From assembly GCA_019925795.1 (NCBI GenBank), contig CM034315.1, positions 3,286,001-3,350,000 on the forward strand: a DNA stretch of 64,000 bases, written 5' to 3'. The DNA comes from Dendrobium chrysotoxum (lineage: Eukaryota > Streptophyta > Magnoliopsida > Asparagales > Orchidaceae). The stretch's first letter is position 1. Every line of letters begins with the position of its first letter. The notes under the pieces are model-generated. The model made no database searches, was not told the DNA's origin, and saw only the letters and a list, made by a program, of their open reading frames with translations. This document shows positions 23,691 to 36,500 of this stretch, one piece after another. The position numbers were made by a program, and so were the translations under genes.

Positions 23691-24385
23691 GGTAAGTAGT
23701 TTGACAACATTTCCTTCACATAAAAACTGAATGGGGAGATATCCAATTGTAAAGAGTCTGCTTCAGAACAGAAATAATTCAAAGCTATCCTCTACAGATA
23801 CTCAGCTTGGACAAAATTTATAGCTAACTCTGAAACGCTTCGATCAAAACAAATTTACAACCAGATTTGAATGAACTCGGATGATAGATGTACATATATA
23901 CTTTAAACTAATGAAACAGTCTTCCAAGTTCTGGAACAGTAATTGTTAAGAAGAATGTCAAAAAGAACAGAGAATAAGTAGAGAAGTATTTTCCTTAACT
24001 TCAAGCTATGCACTGACAGCATCTGGCAAAAAAATAGTTTAGTGGTCAATTACTAAACCTTGTTTATTTCATAAAATGCCCTTTTTAAACAGGCAATTTC
24101 TTACAAAGCTAATGAAACACAACAATTTCTATTCCAAGAATCAAGATATTAATTATGGGAGATAATCTACCATTATGCTCATGGAAAAAGCAGAAGTCTG
24201 CAAAGATTAGTTGTGGTTTTCCGGCCAAATGGTTGTAGCTCATGCTCATTCTACTAGTTGATGTGAACTGCTGAAATTTACGGCCAAAAAAGTTCTGATA
24301 ATTCTCTTAAAGACACTTGCCGGCAGCACTCACATTCAATTCAAGCAAGAAGAAGAGATTGCAGCATTTGATATCCAGTAATTTG
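23691..24385 (-). other. Probable 3' UTR and 3' flank of the uL3m gene
   Basis: This lies just downstream of the uL3m stop codon on the minus strand. It is less AT-extreme than the sequence further out. No polyadenylation signal was placed with confidence and no other gene is visible. Confidence 0.35.
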
Positions 24386-24559
24386 CTAATCAGCTGCCAT
24401 GAAAGGATCTACATCCCCAAGATCAGCAATTAGGGGTTCTAGCTCTTGGGTTTCCTCGCCTTCTGGGGCAAAATAGGTGGGGAAGGGCAGCAATGAGTTT
24501 TCTGGCTTCCTGTACACAGCATCTTTGATGAAAACAAAGTTTCCTTCAGCACCAGGAAC
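24386..24559 (-). CDS. uL3m exon 5 (terminal)
   Basis: 174 bp including the TAG stop at 24386-24388, with acceptor CTCTGGCAG. It encodes VPGAEGNFVFIKDAVYRKPE, then LPFPTYFAPEGEE and the acidic tail typical of plant organellar uL3. Confidence 0.95.
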   Translation of the reverse strand, partial: VPGAEGNFVFIKDAVYRKPENSLLPFPTYFAPEGEETQELEPLIADLGDVDPFMAAD

Positions 24560-27500
24560 CTGCCAGAGTTCATTCAGTCATAAAGTAAGATGACAGCACA
24601 CTATCTTCAATTGCATTATTCGCTGATAAAAATTAAATGCTTTGATGGAGGTTTCTTCGATAAGATGGAAAAATATGCATTATGGAAGAGGTGAACAAAC
24701 CTGGCCTCGAACCCACATCATATTTCTTGCAGGATCTATCTTATAAACCCATACATTCTTCACAGTGCATTGCTTTCCACCCATACGACCAGCCATTTTT
24801 CTTCCCTTGAAAACCTGTTTAAAAAATTAAGGTGTATTGCCAATATCTTAAGCTGAAATGCCGAAAATGATCAGTACATGTAGCCATGCTCATTCAAATA
24901 TGAAGTTAGTATGCATAGATGATGTGTGAAAATAACAAATTTTGGCTTAGAAATTCATAAAAACTTAATATTGTATGATTTTTAATTGCTAAGTTCTAGA
25001 GAGTCAAAAAAACACCTAGCTATATAATAAAAAGTAGATGTAAAACTATATAGTTCTAAAACTAGCTAAAGTAAAACTAGCTAAAGAAGAAAGGCTAAAG
25101 TGATCACAGACACATGTAGCAGTTTCTACTTGTGTTTGCATACAACATGACCGAAGGGCTTGCTCCACAAAATGCAAAGAAAAATCATATAAAAAAGGAT
25201 AGATAGAAAAACAGAGGCATAATTCCATACTCAGATTGACACAAGGACATTTGCTCCACATATTTAGATTTTAAACAAGAAAATTATCAATCTCTAACAA
25301 ATCGTTTTGTACCTTTCCAGGAGCATCTCTCTGACCAGTAGAACCTCCAGCTCGGTGCGCTAATGATGTACCATGTGATGCGGGTCCACCGCTAAAACCA
25401 TGCCTTTTCATCACACCCTGAGAACGATAGAAAAACATGGTGAAAAGAAGCTGAAGGAAATGATGAGTAGCAGTCCCTCCCCCGTTTCCATACCGGTGAA
25501 TGAAAATAAAAGTAATAACTTTCATGTTAAAAAAAATCCTTTTTCAAACGATTAAATTGGAAAATGAGTTTATGAATGTTTAAATAAATGCAGCAAAAAG
25601 GCAATAACAATAAGTTCTATCACTCGCTCATAGTATGGACCAAGACAACAATGAATATCAGGGAAGTTTCTCGCAAAATTTTACATTATATATTCTGCAA
25701 GAAATCGTTAAGAGTTATTGGATTTCATCCCACATCGGATATGTTAAAAATCTGTTGCATAGATATGCTATAGGCTGACCCACTGATGGGGACATCAGAT
25801 CATGAAAAGTTTATCAGAGGTGTGGCCGTCGCTCTACGACCATGATCGCGCCGATGTACTTTTGAGTTTTCATATGTATTTGTGTTATTTGTTTTGCTTG
25901 TTATATTTGCTTTAGTAGTTTTCTCGTTTTGCCCTTATTTAAGGGTTTTGTCATTTGTAAGCCCTAAGAGTATTGTGATCATTTACTTTCCTGTCATTGT
26001 AGGAGGCTATATATAAGCCCCATATATTTCTTTTGAAGTTAATGAATGATTATTACAAAATTTTCCTGCAAACATGTGTTTTGCGAGAACTTGAGAATTG
26101 TGGAGAGCCATCCCTAGGAGAGGGAATTGGATCACCCACCAATCTTGGAAGAGTCCGGATTCGTGGTTTGTTTCGTAGTTCTTTTCTTCCTCCCTCCTCC
26201 CTTCTCTTCTAGCCCACGGCCCACCTCCCTTCACCACCACCAGCCCTACCTTCCCCCTCCCTCTCCCACGGCCCAAATCCCCCACCCGAGCCCTTGACCC
26301 ACCGGTCCTAAAATAGATTCATTTGGATTTGGAAATTATTTGATTTCAAATTTCAAAAGAGTTTGAAAAGTCAAAGCTTTCCTAATTAAAGTTGCCTAAG
26401 TTTGGAAAGTCCATTGATTAGAAATCAATCCCAAATTTGAGATTGATTGCTTAATTAATTCAAATTCCCACATACATTGCATTTAGACACCTCACCCTCC
26501 CTCTCTCTCTTGGCCGAAACTCCCAAGGGCCCACCCACTTAATTCCTTCCCAAATTTAAGCTTCTCCCCTTGGAATTAAACCAAATTTCTACCCTACTCT
26601 ACCCGCCCCCTCTCTCTTGCCCCTTATTCTATTTAAATTATTTTCAAATCTGGAGATTTGATTTGGAAATTAATTTCAGCTTTCCCTCCACAATACTCCT
26701 CTCAAAATCTGAACCAAATCTTTCCCAAGTCTTTCCCCTTGGCTGGCCACGCTTCCTTTGCCTTCTCCAACTTGAATTCTTGGGAGAAACCCCTTTCCCT
26801 CAAGGAAAATCAACAAGGGCAGCAAAGGAACATCTACTACAACACTTCAACGCAACAAGATCGATGCATGGCCGATCCTGATCTTGATTTCGGCATTGTC
26901 TACGACGAGCAAGGTTTCATCCACATCCTCCACTCAACTTTCTTCGACGTCAATCCGGAGATTGATCACACTATCGAGAAATACGTGGAGCGCATCTTAG
27001 ACACTCTCTCCGAGGCCATAGAAGAACAGCTTGGTGTCGTTCAATGGTGGATTACGTTCAAGCCGTGACAAAGGTCTTCTAATTTTCCTACTCTTGTATC
27101 TTCGTAGTTTAATTCTCTATTGTGGTTTGAATCGATTCATGATGGTCTTGCTCACCTATCTCTGCCAAGCTTAGTAATCGTAGGAATTGAGTTGTACTTT
27201 CTATATTTCTAATCTCGTTGTTAGCGTAGGAATTTTTGTTGAATGACTACTTAATTCGTATGTTGTTGAATTTCTAAATTGTCTTGATGATTCAAGTTCA
27301 TAGCATGTGATTTAGCCTAAGCGTAGCTACCCCTCTTACGTTTTCTATTATCGTTTAGTGGCGCTAACAGTCTTAATTGTTCTTTGCTTTTATTTAAATT
27401 GTGCAAGCTCTTATCGTATTTATCTAAAGCATACGTAGTCTAGCATCACCCACACTCATAGGCTTAAGCATTTGAGTTTAAAGTGAATTTGGGCAATAGC

Positions 27501-30500
27501 ATATGAGGTTCAATTTTGATCACTCTAAAAGTGATATTAAAGTTGATGATTTCACAACAATCAAATGATTCATGTAGTTTGTGGCACTTAAACGCCTCAT
27601 TCTTTCCACATTCAATGCTAATGTGGTCCCCTCTCCCTAAATGCCCCTAGGGATCAAACTGATTGACATTCACTAACCAAACATACTTTCGGAGCCTCAA
27701 GCACATTGATCGGATTTGCTATGAGATGCCGACACAGACCTGTCTGTGTTGGCTTATACCTACATGTATGTGCGCTTATTTATAGAATATTAGATGGCCA
27801 TTCTTGTTCCTTTGCCACTTCAATGAAAACTTCATGGGTGAAGGGTCTAAGACTTTCATCATCAATCAACTGTCGCCTCTTCACATAATCCCAAAGGAAC
27901 TGAAACCTATTCAACCAAGACAAGCATCATCCATACACCAGTTGGCGTTGCCATTCTCTTAGGAGGCAATCTCCTCCAACAACAATGGTAAGGTTTCTAT
28001 TTCCCTCTTCAACTTAGCATGCTTTGCTCACAGTTGCTCCACCTCCACAATCGCATAACTCTTGATTGCCATAAGTTCGAGGATTTGCTCCTCCCTAGCC
28101 GTCAAAGGAGAACTTAATGGCTTCCAACATTTACCTCTCAATCTCACGCTCTTGACAAAGGGACTCTACTTTGTCTAGAGCTAAAAATCGAGGTCAAAAA
28201 CTTCCCTCAACTACGAATCAACTAACAACCATGCTTTCGTTTATGTTATCATGCCTTGTATTTCTTTGAGATCTCAACAATCTTGAGTCTAGACCTCCTA
28301 TAGAGCCTTCCTAGCCTCAAATTTTGTAGTATTAATGTGGACCTCTTTGACTAGCATTTCATAACATAGAGCTATAGATCTAGACAAAATGCATCACATC
28401 AGTACCACATGCATAGATCAATTCTAGCCAATCTAACATCAACTAGATCACTTTAACATTCTCCATTCCTACGCTGATGTCATTCCAACAAATGAGCATC
28501 ATTGAGATAAGCATGTGAATATGCGTCACAATCAACTCTTTCTCCAAGGTATGGATTGGGACGTGCCAACCCCATAGATGTTAAAGTAACCAATCCAACG
28601 GGAAGCACTGCCTCCTAACCAATATTTGTTCCAAAGGAAGAATAGACTAACCCAAAAGCCTCTTGAACCATTAACTCCTACCAAATCCAATAGGCTCTGA
28701 TAGATGGTAAAGAGGCATCTGTTGTCCGCTTAGTAGCAGCTCTTACTAGCTCTATCACAATATATTCATCGAGTATGATCCTTCTCCTATCTGCCAGAGC
28801 CCCGACACCTACACATGCACTATCAACAGTTCTCCGTCTACCCTTTGCCCATGAAGAATTCTCTCATATTTAAGGAGAAGTAAATGGTTTCAATGCTCCT
28901 CACCTCTCCCTCTGTCATTTTTTGACCTATTAATAAATCACTAAAACAAACTTAATGTTGATCTTCCCTTTGTCATGGTAAGAAGACACCGTTTGATGTA
29001 AAATCATGCAAGGAGTTCATAAGAATTAAAATTTTTTTAATTGGCAAAGTATTCCAAATGATAACTTATTATGATACGTTCAAAGTGATTAAAGAATCTT
29101 AGTTTTCCACTTGCTTAGGCGAAGGAGTACATGAAAGATAACCAAATCTCGTTGGATAAAACAAAGGTAAAAGTAATACTACTTGCTCTTGCAACGACAA
29201 TCCAAAATTTAATAAAGAGAATTTCACCTTGAAGAACTAATCACTTGGCTAGACTAGGCTTGGTTTGGAGAAGATATTCCACACTAAAATTGAGATCACC
29301 ACGAAGAAGATGGTTCTGACGATCTTTGCCCACGGAAAAGTAGCCGGTGGTGGAGGTGGTGGTGGGTGGCCGACGATGATCCACGGGTTCGGACGGATGT
29401 ATGCTTCAAGCGACAACGCCAATTGGTAGATGATGCGGTTGACGTAGTCTCCAACGTTGTCTTCGTTTCCAAAGTGCAACTCAAAGAAAGGTGACTCCAA
29501 GATGATCACCCGGCCTTGTTCATCCATAACAAAACCATGATCGTGGTCGGGATCCGCCATGTGAGAACATCAGATGATCGTGGGAGAAGTGTAGTGGAAG
29601 TTTAACCGGTTAGAGAGGAAGAGGGAGGTGGGTGGCGGCTAGAGGGAAAAGAAGGTGGAGAGGGGCGGCTAGGGTTAGAGGGAAGGAGAAGGTTTAGGAA
29701 ATCTGAAATAAATTTCAGATTTAAGTGAATTTGCAGGGATTTTAATTTGAATTTGAATTCAAATCAATTAGTAATTAGGGCCTTAATGGAGCATTAATGA
29801 GGAATGCCCATGTTGGGGCCGGCGGCATGGAGAGAGGAAGAGGGGGTTAGGGAGGGATTGTGGGGTTTCCAAATTGAGAAATCAAATTTGGGAAGAAAAT
29901 AATTCAATCCAATTTAATTCAAAATCAAATTGAACTAAATTTAAAACTTTCCTAATTTAGCTTGGTTAATTTAAGAAACTATTTGAAATTCAAAATTTGA
30001 ATTTCAAAGGGAGATAATTTATTTCCAAAACAGCCACAACTAAATTAAGGAAGAATTAATGATGAATTAACTCATCATTCTAGGCATTGGACAAGGAGGG
30101 GAGCGGCGGTAGGCTTGGGAGAGGGAGAAGGCAGCCGGCCCAAGAGAGGAGGGGTGGAGGCCGGCGGGTTTTGAGTGGTGGTTTGGGTGAGGTGAAAGGG
30201 GAAAGGTGTTGGGGTGGTTAGTTGGTGGGGTGGAGGGGGAAGAAAGAAAAGACAGATGAGAGAAATAAAATAAAAGAAAACAAAAACCATGAACCGAGGA
30301 CTCTTCCACCGGTTGATGGGTATTTCGATTGCTCTCTCCTAGAGCTCTCTTTCTCTCCACTAGTGCTCACACAAGATGAAGAAGAAGATAAAGGGAAAAT
30401 TTTATAAATCATTCATCATCTCATACAATGCAATGGGCCTCATATAAATAGGCCAAAAGGAAGAAAACAAAATACTAAAGTGCCCTCAGGCTACAACATA

Positions 30501-33500
30501 GACTCAACTCCTAGTAGGGGTACAATAGGAAAACTCAAAGCAAAATACATAAATAGAAAATACATCAAAAATATAAACTCTGAATCGTGCCCATCGATCT
30601 ACGATTCTTCCGACGGTACACATGTCGGAATCTCAGGTCGATGTCCTCATCATTCTCCCCAGGTGGGAGGAAACTCGACCCCGTCGAGTAAGTGTCTCTG
30701 GAGCTCTCGTACATCTCGAGGAGATCTGGGTCTAAGCTCTGTAACTTCTCTCGATCAACCCACGTGTCCTCTGTCTCCGGTGTCCCTTTCCAATGAACTA
30801 AGTATCTTCGGCGACCTCCTTCTTTTGTGGAAATGATCTCATCATCTAGTATTGCTTCAATCTTCTCCGTATTGGGTAAATAAGGCAATTTGGGTAGTGG
30901 AGGTAGGCTATGGCTCTCACCAGGTGGGGTCACACAAGGCTCATTTTGAAGTGGATTATTAGGGTTCAATTCTGGTCCCTCAAAGGTTACTAAATCTTCT
31001 ATATTAAATGTAGGATTGATGTTAAAACATTTAGGAAGGTCCAGCACATAAGCATTACTATTTATCTTTGAGATTATCTTAAAAGGTCCGGCACTTCTAG
31101 CATGCAACTTCTTCACGGAGCCAGGAGGAAAACGCTTCGGACGGATCCGTACCATCACAAAGTCTTCAACCTCGAATTCTTTAAATCTTTTCTTGTGATC
31201 AGCAATAAGCTTATAGTTGGAATTACTTTGTTCAATTCTCTTTTTAATTTCTTTATGAGGCTCCTGTAGATGAGATGCAAATGCATATGCAGACTCGGAC
31301 GTCCTACCTATTGGACTCATGGGGATTAGATCAATGGGTTGTCTAGGTTGGTATCCGAACACAATTTCAGCTGGACTCAGACCCGTGGTTCTGTTCACAG
31401 AATTATTGTAGGCGAACTTGGCTATAGGTAGCTTGGAATCCCAATCTCGAATGTTTTCTCCTACCAAAGTCCTTAGTAGGTTGCCTAAACTCCTATTCAC
31501 TACTTCAGTTTGTCCGTCAGTTTGTGGATAGAAGGCTGTGGAGAATTGGAGTTTGGTGCCCATATGGTGCCAAAGAGTCTTCCAAAAATAGCTTGTGAAC
31601 TTAACATCTCTGTCTGACACTATGGTTTTGAGGAGGCCATGAAGTCTAACTACCTCATTGAAGTAAAGTTTAGCAACGTGGGACGCATCGAAGGTCTTAG
31701 AACAAGGAATGAAGTGTGCCATCTTGGAGAAACGATCAACTACCACATAGACAGAATCATGCTTTCTAATAGTCTTGGGTAGTCCAAGAACGAAATCCAT
31801 GCTCACGTCTTGCCAGGGCGAGTTAGGCACAGGAAGTGGAGTATAGAGACCTATGTTTTGCTTTCTTTGTTTGGCTAATTGACAAATGTGGCACCTTTTT
31901 ACTAATATGTTCACGTCACGCTTAAGACTTGGCCAGAAAAAACGTTTTTCGATTGCGGCGATCGTCTTGGTTTGGCCGAAATGTCCTGCAAGACCGCCCG
32001 CATGTAACTCCCAAACGAGGTATTCACGGAGAGATGTACTGGGAATACAGAGTTTATTAGACTTGAACAGATATCCGTCTACCAAAAGAAAATCATCAAT
32101 GGTTCGCTCTTCTCCTGTTGTGAGTAGGGAATAAGTTTCTTTAAAGTCGCAACAGTCTTTATAATCCTCTTTGATGCGTTCAAATCCAATAACTTCAATC
32201 CTCATCTCATGAATAACCACCACTCGACGGCTCAAAGCATCTGCTGCTTTGTTCTCAGATCCGGCTTTATGTCGAATAGTGTAAGTGCACTCTTGGAGGA
32301 ACTCAACCCACCTTCCGTGTCGGGCATTCAGTTTCTTCTGTGAATTTATGTATCGTAGTGCCTCGTGATCAGAAAAGATGACAAACTCTTGAGGAAGTAG
32401 GTAGTGTCTCCAATACCTAAGGGATTGGATGATAGCATAGAATTCTTTATCGTAGGTAGAATATCGTTGCCTAATATCGTTTAATTTTTCACTAAAGTAG
32501 GCAACGGGATGTCCCTCTTGAGCTAAGACTCCTCCAATACCGACACCAGATGCGTCACAAGTTACTTCAAAGACTTTAAAAAAATCGGGTAAGCGCATAA
32601 CTGGTGCTTCAACCATCCTTCGTTTTATCTCATCAAAAGCTTTAGAAGCAGACGTCGTCCAATGAAACTCTCCTTTCTTTAAGCAATCAGTTATTGGGCC
32701 CACTATAGTGCTAAAATTCCTAATAAATCTTCGATAAAATGTGGCCAATCCATGAAAGCTTCTAACATCTCTGATGTTCTTAGGTTCAGGCCACTCATTG
32801 ATTGCTCGCACCTTTTCAGGGTCAGCGGATATGCCTTGGGAAGAAATAATGAATCCAAGAAAGGTGATATGATCAGTGAGGAATACGCATTTCTTAGGAT
32901 TAGCATATAACTGCTCCTTCCTCAAGGTCTCACAAACTTGTCCCAAATGACTCAAATGTTGCTCCACGGAGTTGCTATAGATCAGGATATCATCAAAGTA
33001 GACCACGACAAATTTTCCTAGGAAAGGTTTGAGGACTTGGGTCATCACTCTCATGAACGTACTGGGTGCGTTGCTAAGACCAAAGGGCATAACAGTCCAC
33101 TCGAATAACCCATCTTTGATTTTAAAAGCGGTCTTCCATTCGTCCCCCGGACGGATTCTGATCTGGTGGTACCCACTCTTCAAATCAATTTTGGAAAAAA
33201 GGGTGGCTCCTGTCATCATGTCTAACATGTCATCTAAATGAGGGATGGGGAAACGATATTTGACAGTGATCTTGTTAATAGCACGGCTATCAACACACAT
33301 CCTCCAAGTTCCGTCCTTTTTAGGGGTGAGAAGGGCGGGAACGGCACAAGGGCTGAGGCTCTCCTTGATAAATCCACGTTGTAATAATTCATCGACTTGT
33401 TTCTTGAGTTCAGCGTGCTCAGTAGGATTCATACGGTAGTGGGGTAGGTTGGGTAAGGAGGCTCCGGGTAGTAAGTCACTAACGTGTTGAATGTCCCTTA

Positions 33501-36500
33501 GAGGTGGTAATTTATGGGGCAGGTCTTCTGGGAAGACGTCAGCAAAAGTCTTGAGAATCAGTTTTACTTCATCCGGGATCGGCTCTTCTGGGTTCAGATT
33601 CACTTCCCGAGCTACCAAGGCGTAAAGAGGAGAGCCTGACTCCACTTTAGTATCCAAGTCTTTAGCAGTTAATAAATTCAGGCTTGAATTAGGTTTAAGG
33701 GAATTGGGTTTTACAGCCTCCTTGGCGGACTTAGGTTGGGTAGGTAGGAGTTTAATTTTCTTGCCCCCGTGCTCAAACACACAGATGTTTGATCGTCCAT
33801 AAATATGCACATCATTATCGAATAACCAGGGGCGGCCTAAAATGATCTGCCCAACGTCCATAGTCAGGACATCGCACCAAATCTTTTCTTGATACCCCAC
33901 GAACTCAACGGGGATGAGGCTCCTTTCTTTTACCTCCAGAGTGGTTGAGTTGATCCAGGCGACTTTATAGGGGCTCGGGTGTGGGGTGGTCTTCAACTGT
34001 AACTTAGAGATCATGGCAGAAGACACAGCGTTAATACAACTCCCACTATCGATTATGACTTTGCAATTCTTATCTCCTATCTTGGTGAAAGTGTAGAAGA
34101 TTGAGGTTCTCCGTCAGTCGTCATTTAACTTAGGTTGTGAAAAGGCACACCTAACGACTTGTAGGTCCAAATGATCCAACTTTTGGAGGCAATGGATTAC
34201 AGCAGTATCTTTTTCGCAGAAAAACTCATCGTCGTCATCAATGTGATGAACTAATTCAGTGTCTGGTTCATCCTCCTCTTCGATGACTTCCTCAATAATG
34301 GTGACTTTGAACGGGCTAGAACATTGGGAGGCAATGTGCCCATACCCATGACATCGAAAACACTTTGTGCCCGCAGGGGTTTTGGGTGCTTCCCGTTCTG
34401 GTGTCTTCCCTTTATATTCAGGGCGAGGTTGGGCCTGACCCGGGGTGGATCGAGTCAACGTAGGTCCAGTGGGTTTATTGAAGGATTGACCCGTGGCGGA
34501 TTTGAAGGGGCTGGGACGGGGGTATTGACTCCTTGAGTGGGCGTGGTTCCTAGATTCTTCTAAATCTAGTACAAGACTACAGGCAGCCTCTAGAGTGCTC
34601 ACTCCTCTAGCAAAAAGCTCATTCCGAAGATCTTCTCTTAATCCGGCTCTAAACATAGAGAGGAGTTGGGCAGGGGTAGTAGTTTCTTCGCCATTACAAC
34701 GGATCATGAAATCATCAAAAGCAGCGATGTAATCTTTCACAGGTTTACTACCCTGAGCTAGTCTATTCCATCTGTCCAAAAGTCTAGGGTAGTAGGAGGG
34801 TGGGAGGTACTTCTGTTTCAGTTCTTGCTTCATAGTCCTCCAGTCAGTAATTGGGTACTCTCCTCGGGTCTCCCGCATATGTTCTAAGTTATTCCAGTAT
34901 TGGTTTGCTCTCCCAGTCAACTTCATTTCAGCAAATCAAACTTTTCTTTCTTCCAAAATGTTATACCACTTAAAATAGCTATCCATACCCTTGATCCAAT
35001 CTAGGAAGACTTGGGGTTCTAACGTGCCATCAAAAGATGGGGCATCTATGCGTATGTTCTTAAGCAGTTGGGCATCATTGTCTCTCCAAGACGTCTCACG
35101 TCCTAAGGGTTCTGGATTGGGTCGGTGATTGGGACGGTAGTTGTCTCTAGGAGGACCATAATCAGTTCTGGTGTCATCCCCATAGGGTGATTGGGGTCTA
35201 GAGGGGGTGTAGATTGCCAGTTGTCCTATTCGCTCAATGTTGTCAAGTCTCTCACCCGTTTGGCGTCTCTCACCCGTTTGGCGTCTAAAATCAGCTAAGT
35301 CATTTTGGGTGTTCCTCATTTGTTGTGTAACCGTTCCAAGTTGTCCCACGATGAGGTCAAGAGTTGCTTAAATGTGTTCTGGATCCATGGGTAAAGGTGG
35401 GGGACACTAGGGCACGTAATGGGGGAGGGACAGCAACTAGACACTAGGTTAAAATGCTCTTAACACCCCTAAATGATGCGGAAACGAACAGGACAGCAAA
35501 CTACAGCAGTAAACTAAGTTGTCTAAGCGTTATGGATGGGTCCTAGAGTGTGGACAGCAAGTGAACACTTCTTAAAACTCACCCAAAGGTTACTACAAGG
35601 TGCAGGAAAATAGTGGACAGCAAGTTGAACCAAATGTCTAGGTGGCCTAGACTATTAGGGAAGTTAAAGTGATGATGGCAGCACTTAAACAATGGATTAT
35701 GCTCATGTAAAATGAAGAAACTAGTGCAGAATTTTTCTGGACAGCAATTGGAAAACTGAAAATAAAAATATCTAGGTGATGTTATGCATGCAACCAACTT
35801 AGGACAAGTTAGCTTAGACTCCTAGGATGCATCTAGCACATGTATTGCATGCTAGCCATGCTCTGATACCAAGATGATGTAAAACCATGCAAGGAGTTCA
35901 TAAGAATTAAATTTTTTTTAATTGGCAAAGTATTCCAAATGATAACTTATTATGATACGTTCAAAGTGATTAAAGAATCTTAGTTTTCCACTTGCTTAGG
36001 CGAAGGAGTACATGAAAGATAACCAAATCTCGTTGGATAAAACAAAGGTAAAAGTAATACTACTTGCTCTTGCAACGACAATCCAAAATTTAATAAAGAG
36101 AATTTCACCTTGAAGAACTAATCACTTGGCTAGACTAGGCTTGGTTTGGAGAAGATATTCCACACTAAAATTGAGATCACCACGAAGAAGATGGTTCCGA
36201 CGATCTTTTCCCACGGAAAAGTGGCCGGTGGTGGAGATGGTGGTGGGTGGCCGACGATGATCCACGGGTTCGGACGGATGTATGCTTCAAGCGACAACGC
36301 CAATTGGTAGATGATGCGGTTGACGTAGTCTCCAACGTTGTCTTCGTTTCCAAAGTGCAACTCAAAGAAAGGTGACTCCAAGATGATCACCCGGCCTTGT
36401 TCATCCATAACAAAACCATGATCGTGGTCGGGATCCGCCATGTGAGAACATCGGATGATCGTAGGAGAAGTGTAGTGGAAGTTTAACCGGTTAGAGAGGA

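Noticed and set aside
30067..30412. Overlapping open frames in the chromovirus LTR rich in Pro, Ser and Phe (also at 36948-37293)
   Set aside because: They are by-products of a pyrimidine-rich LTR tract, overlap each other in several frames, and are not retained in the diverged solo LTR.
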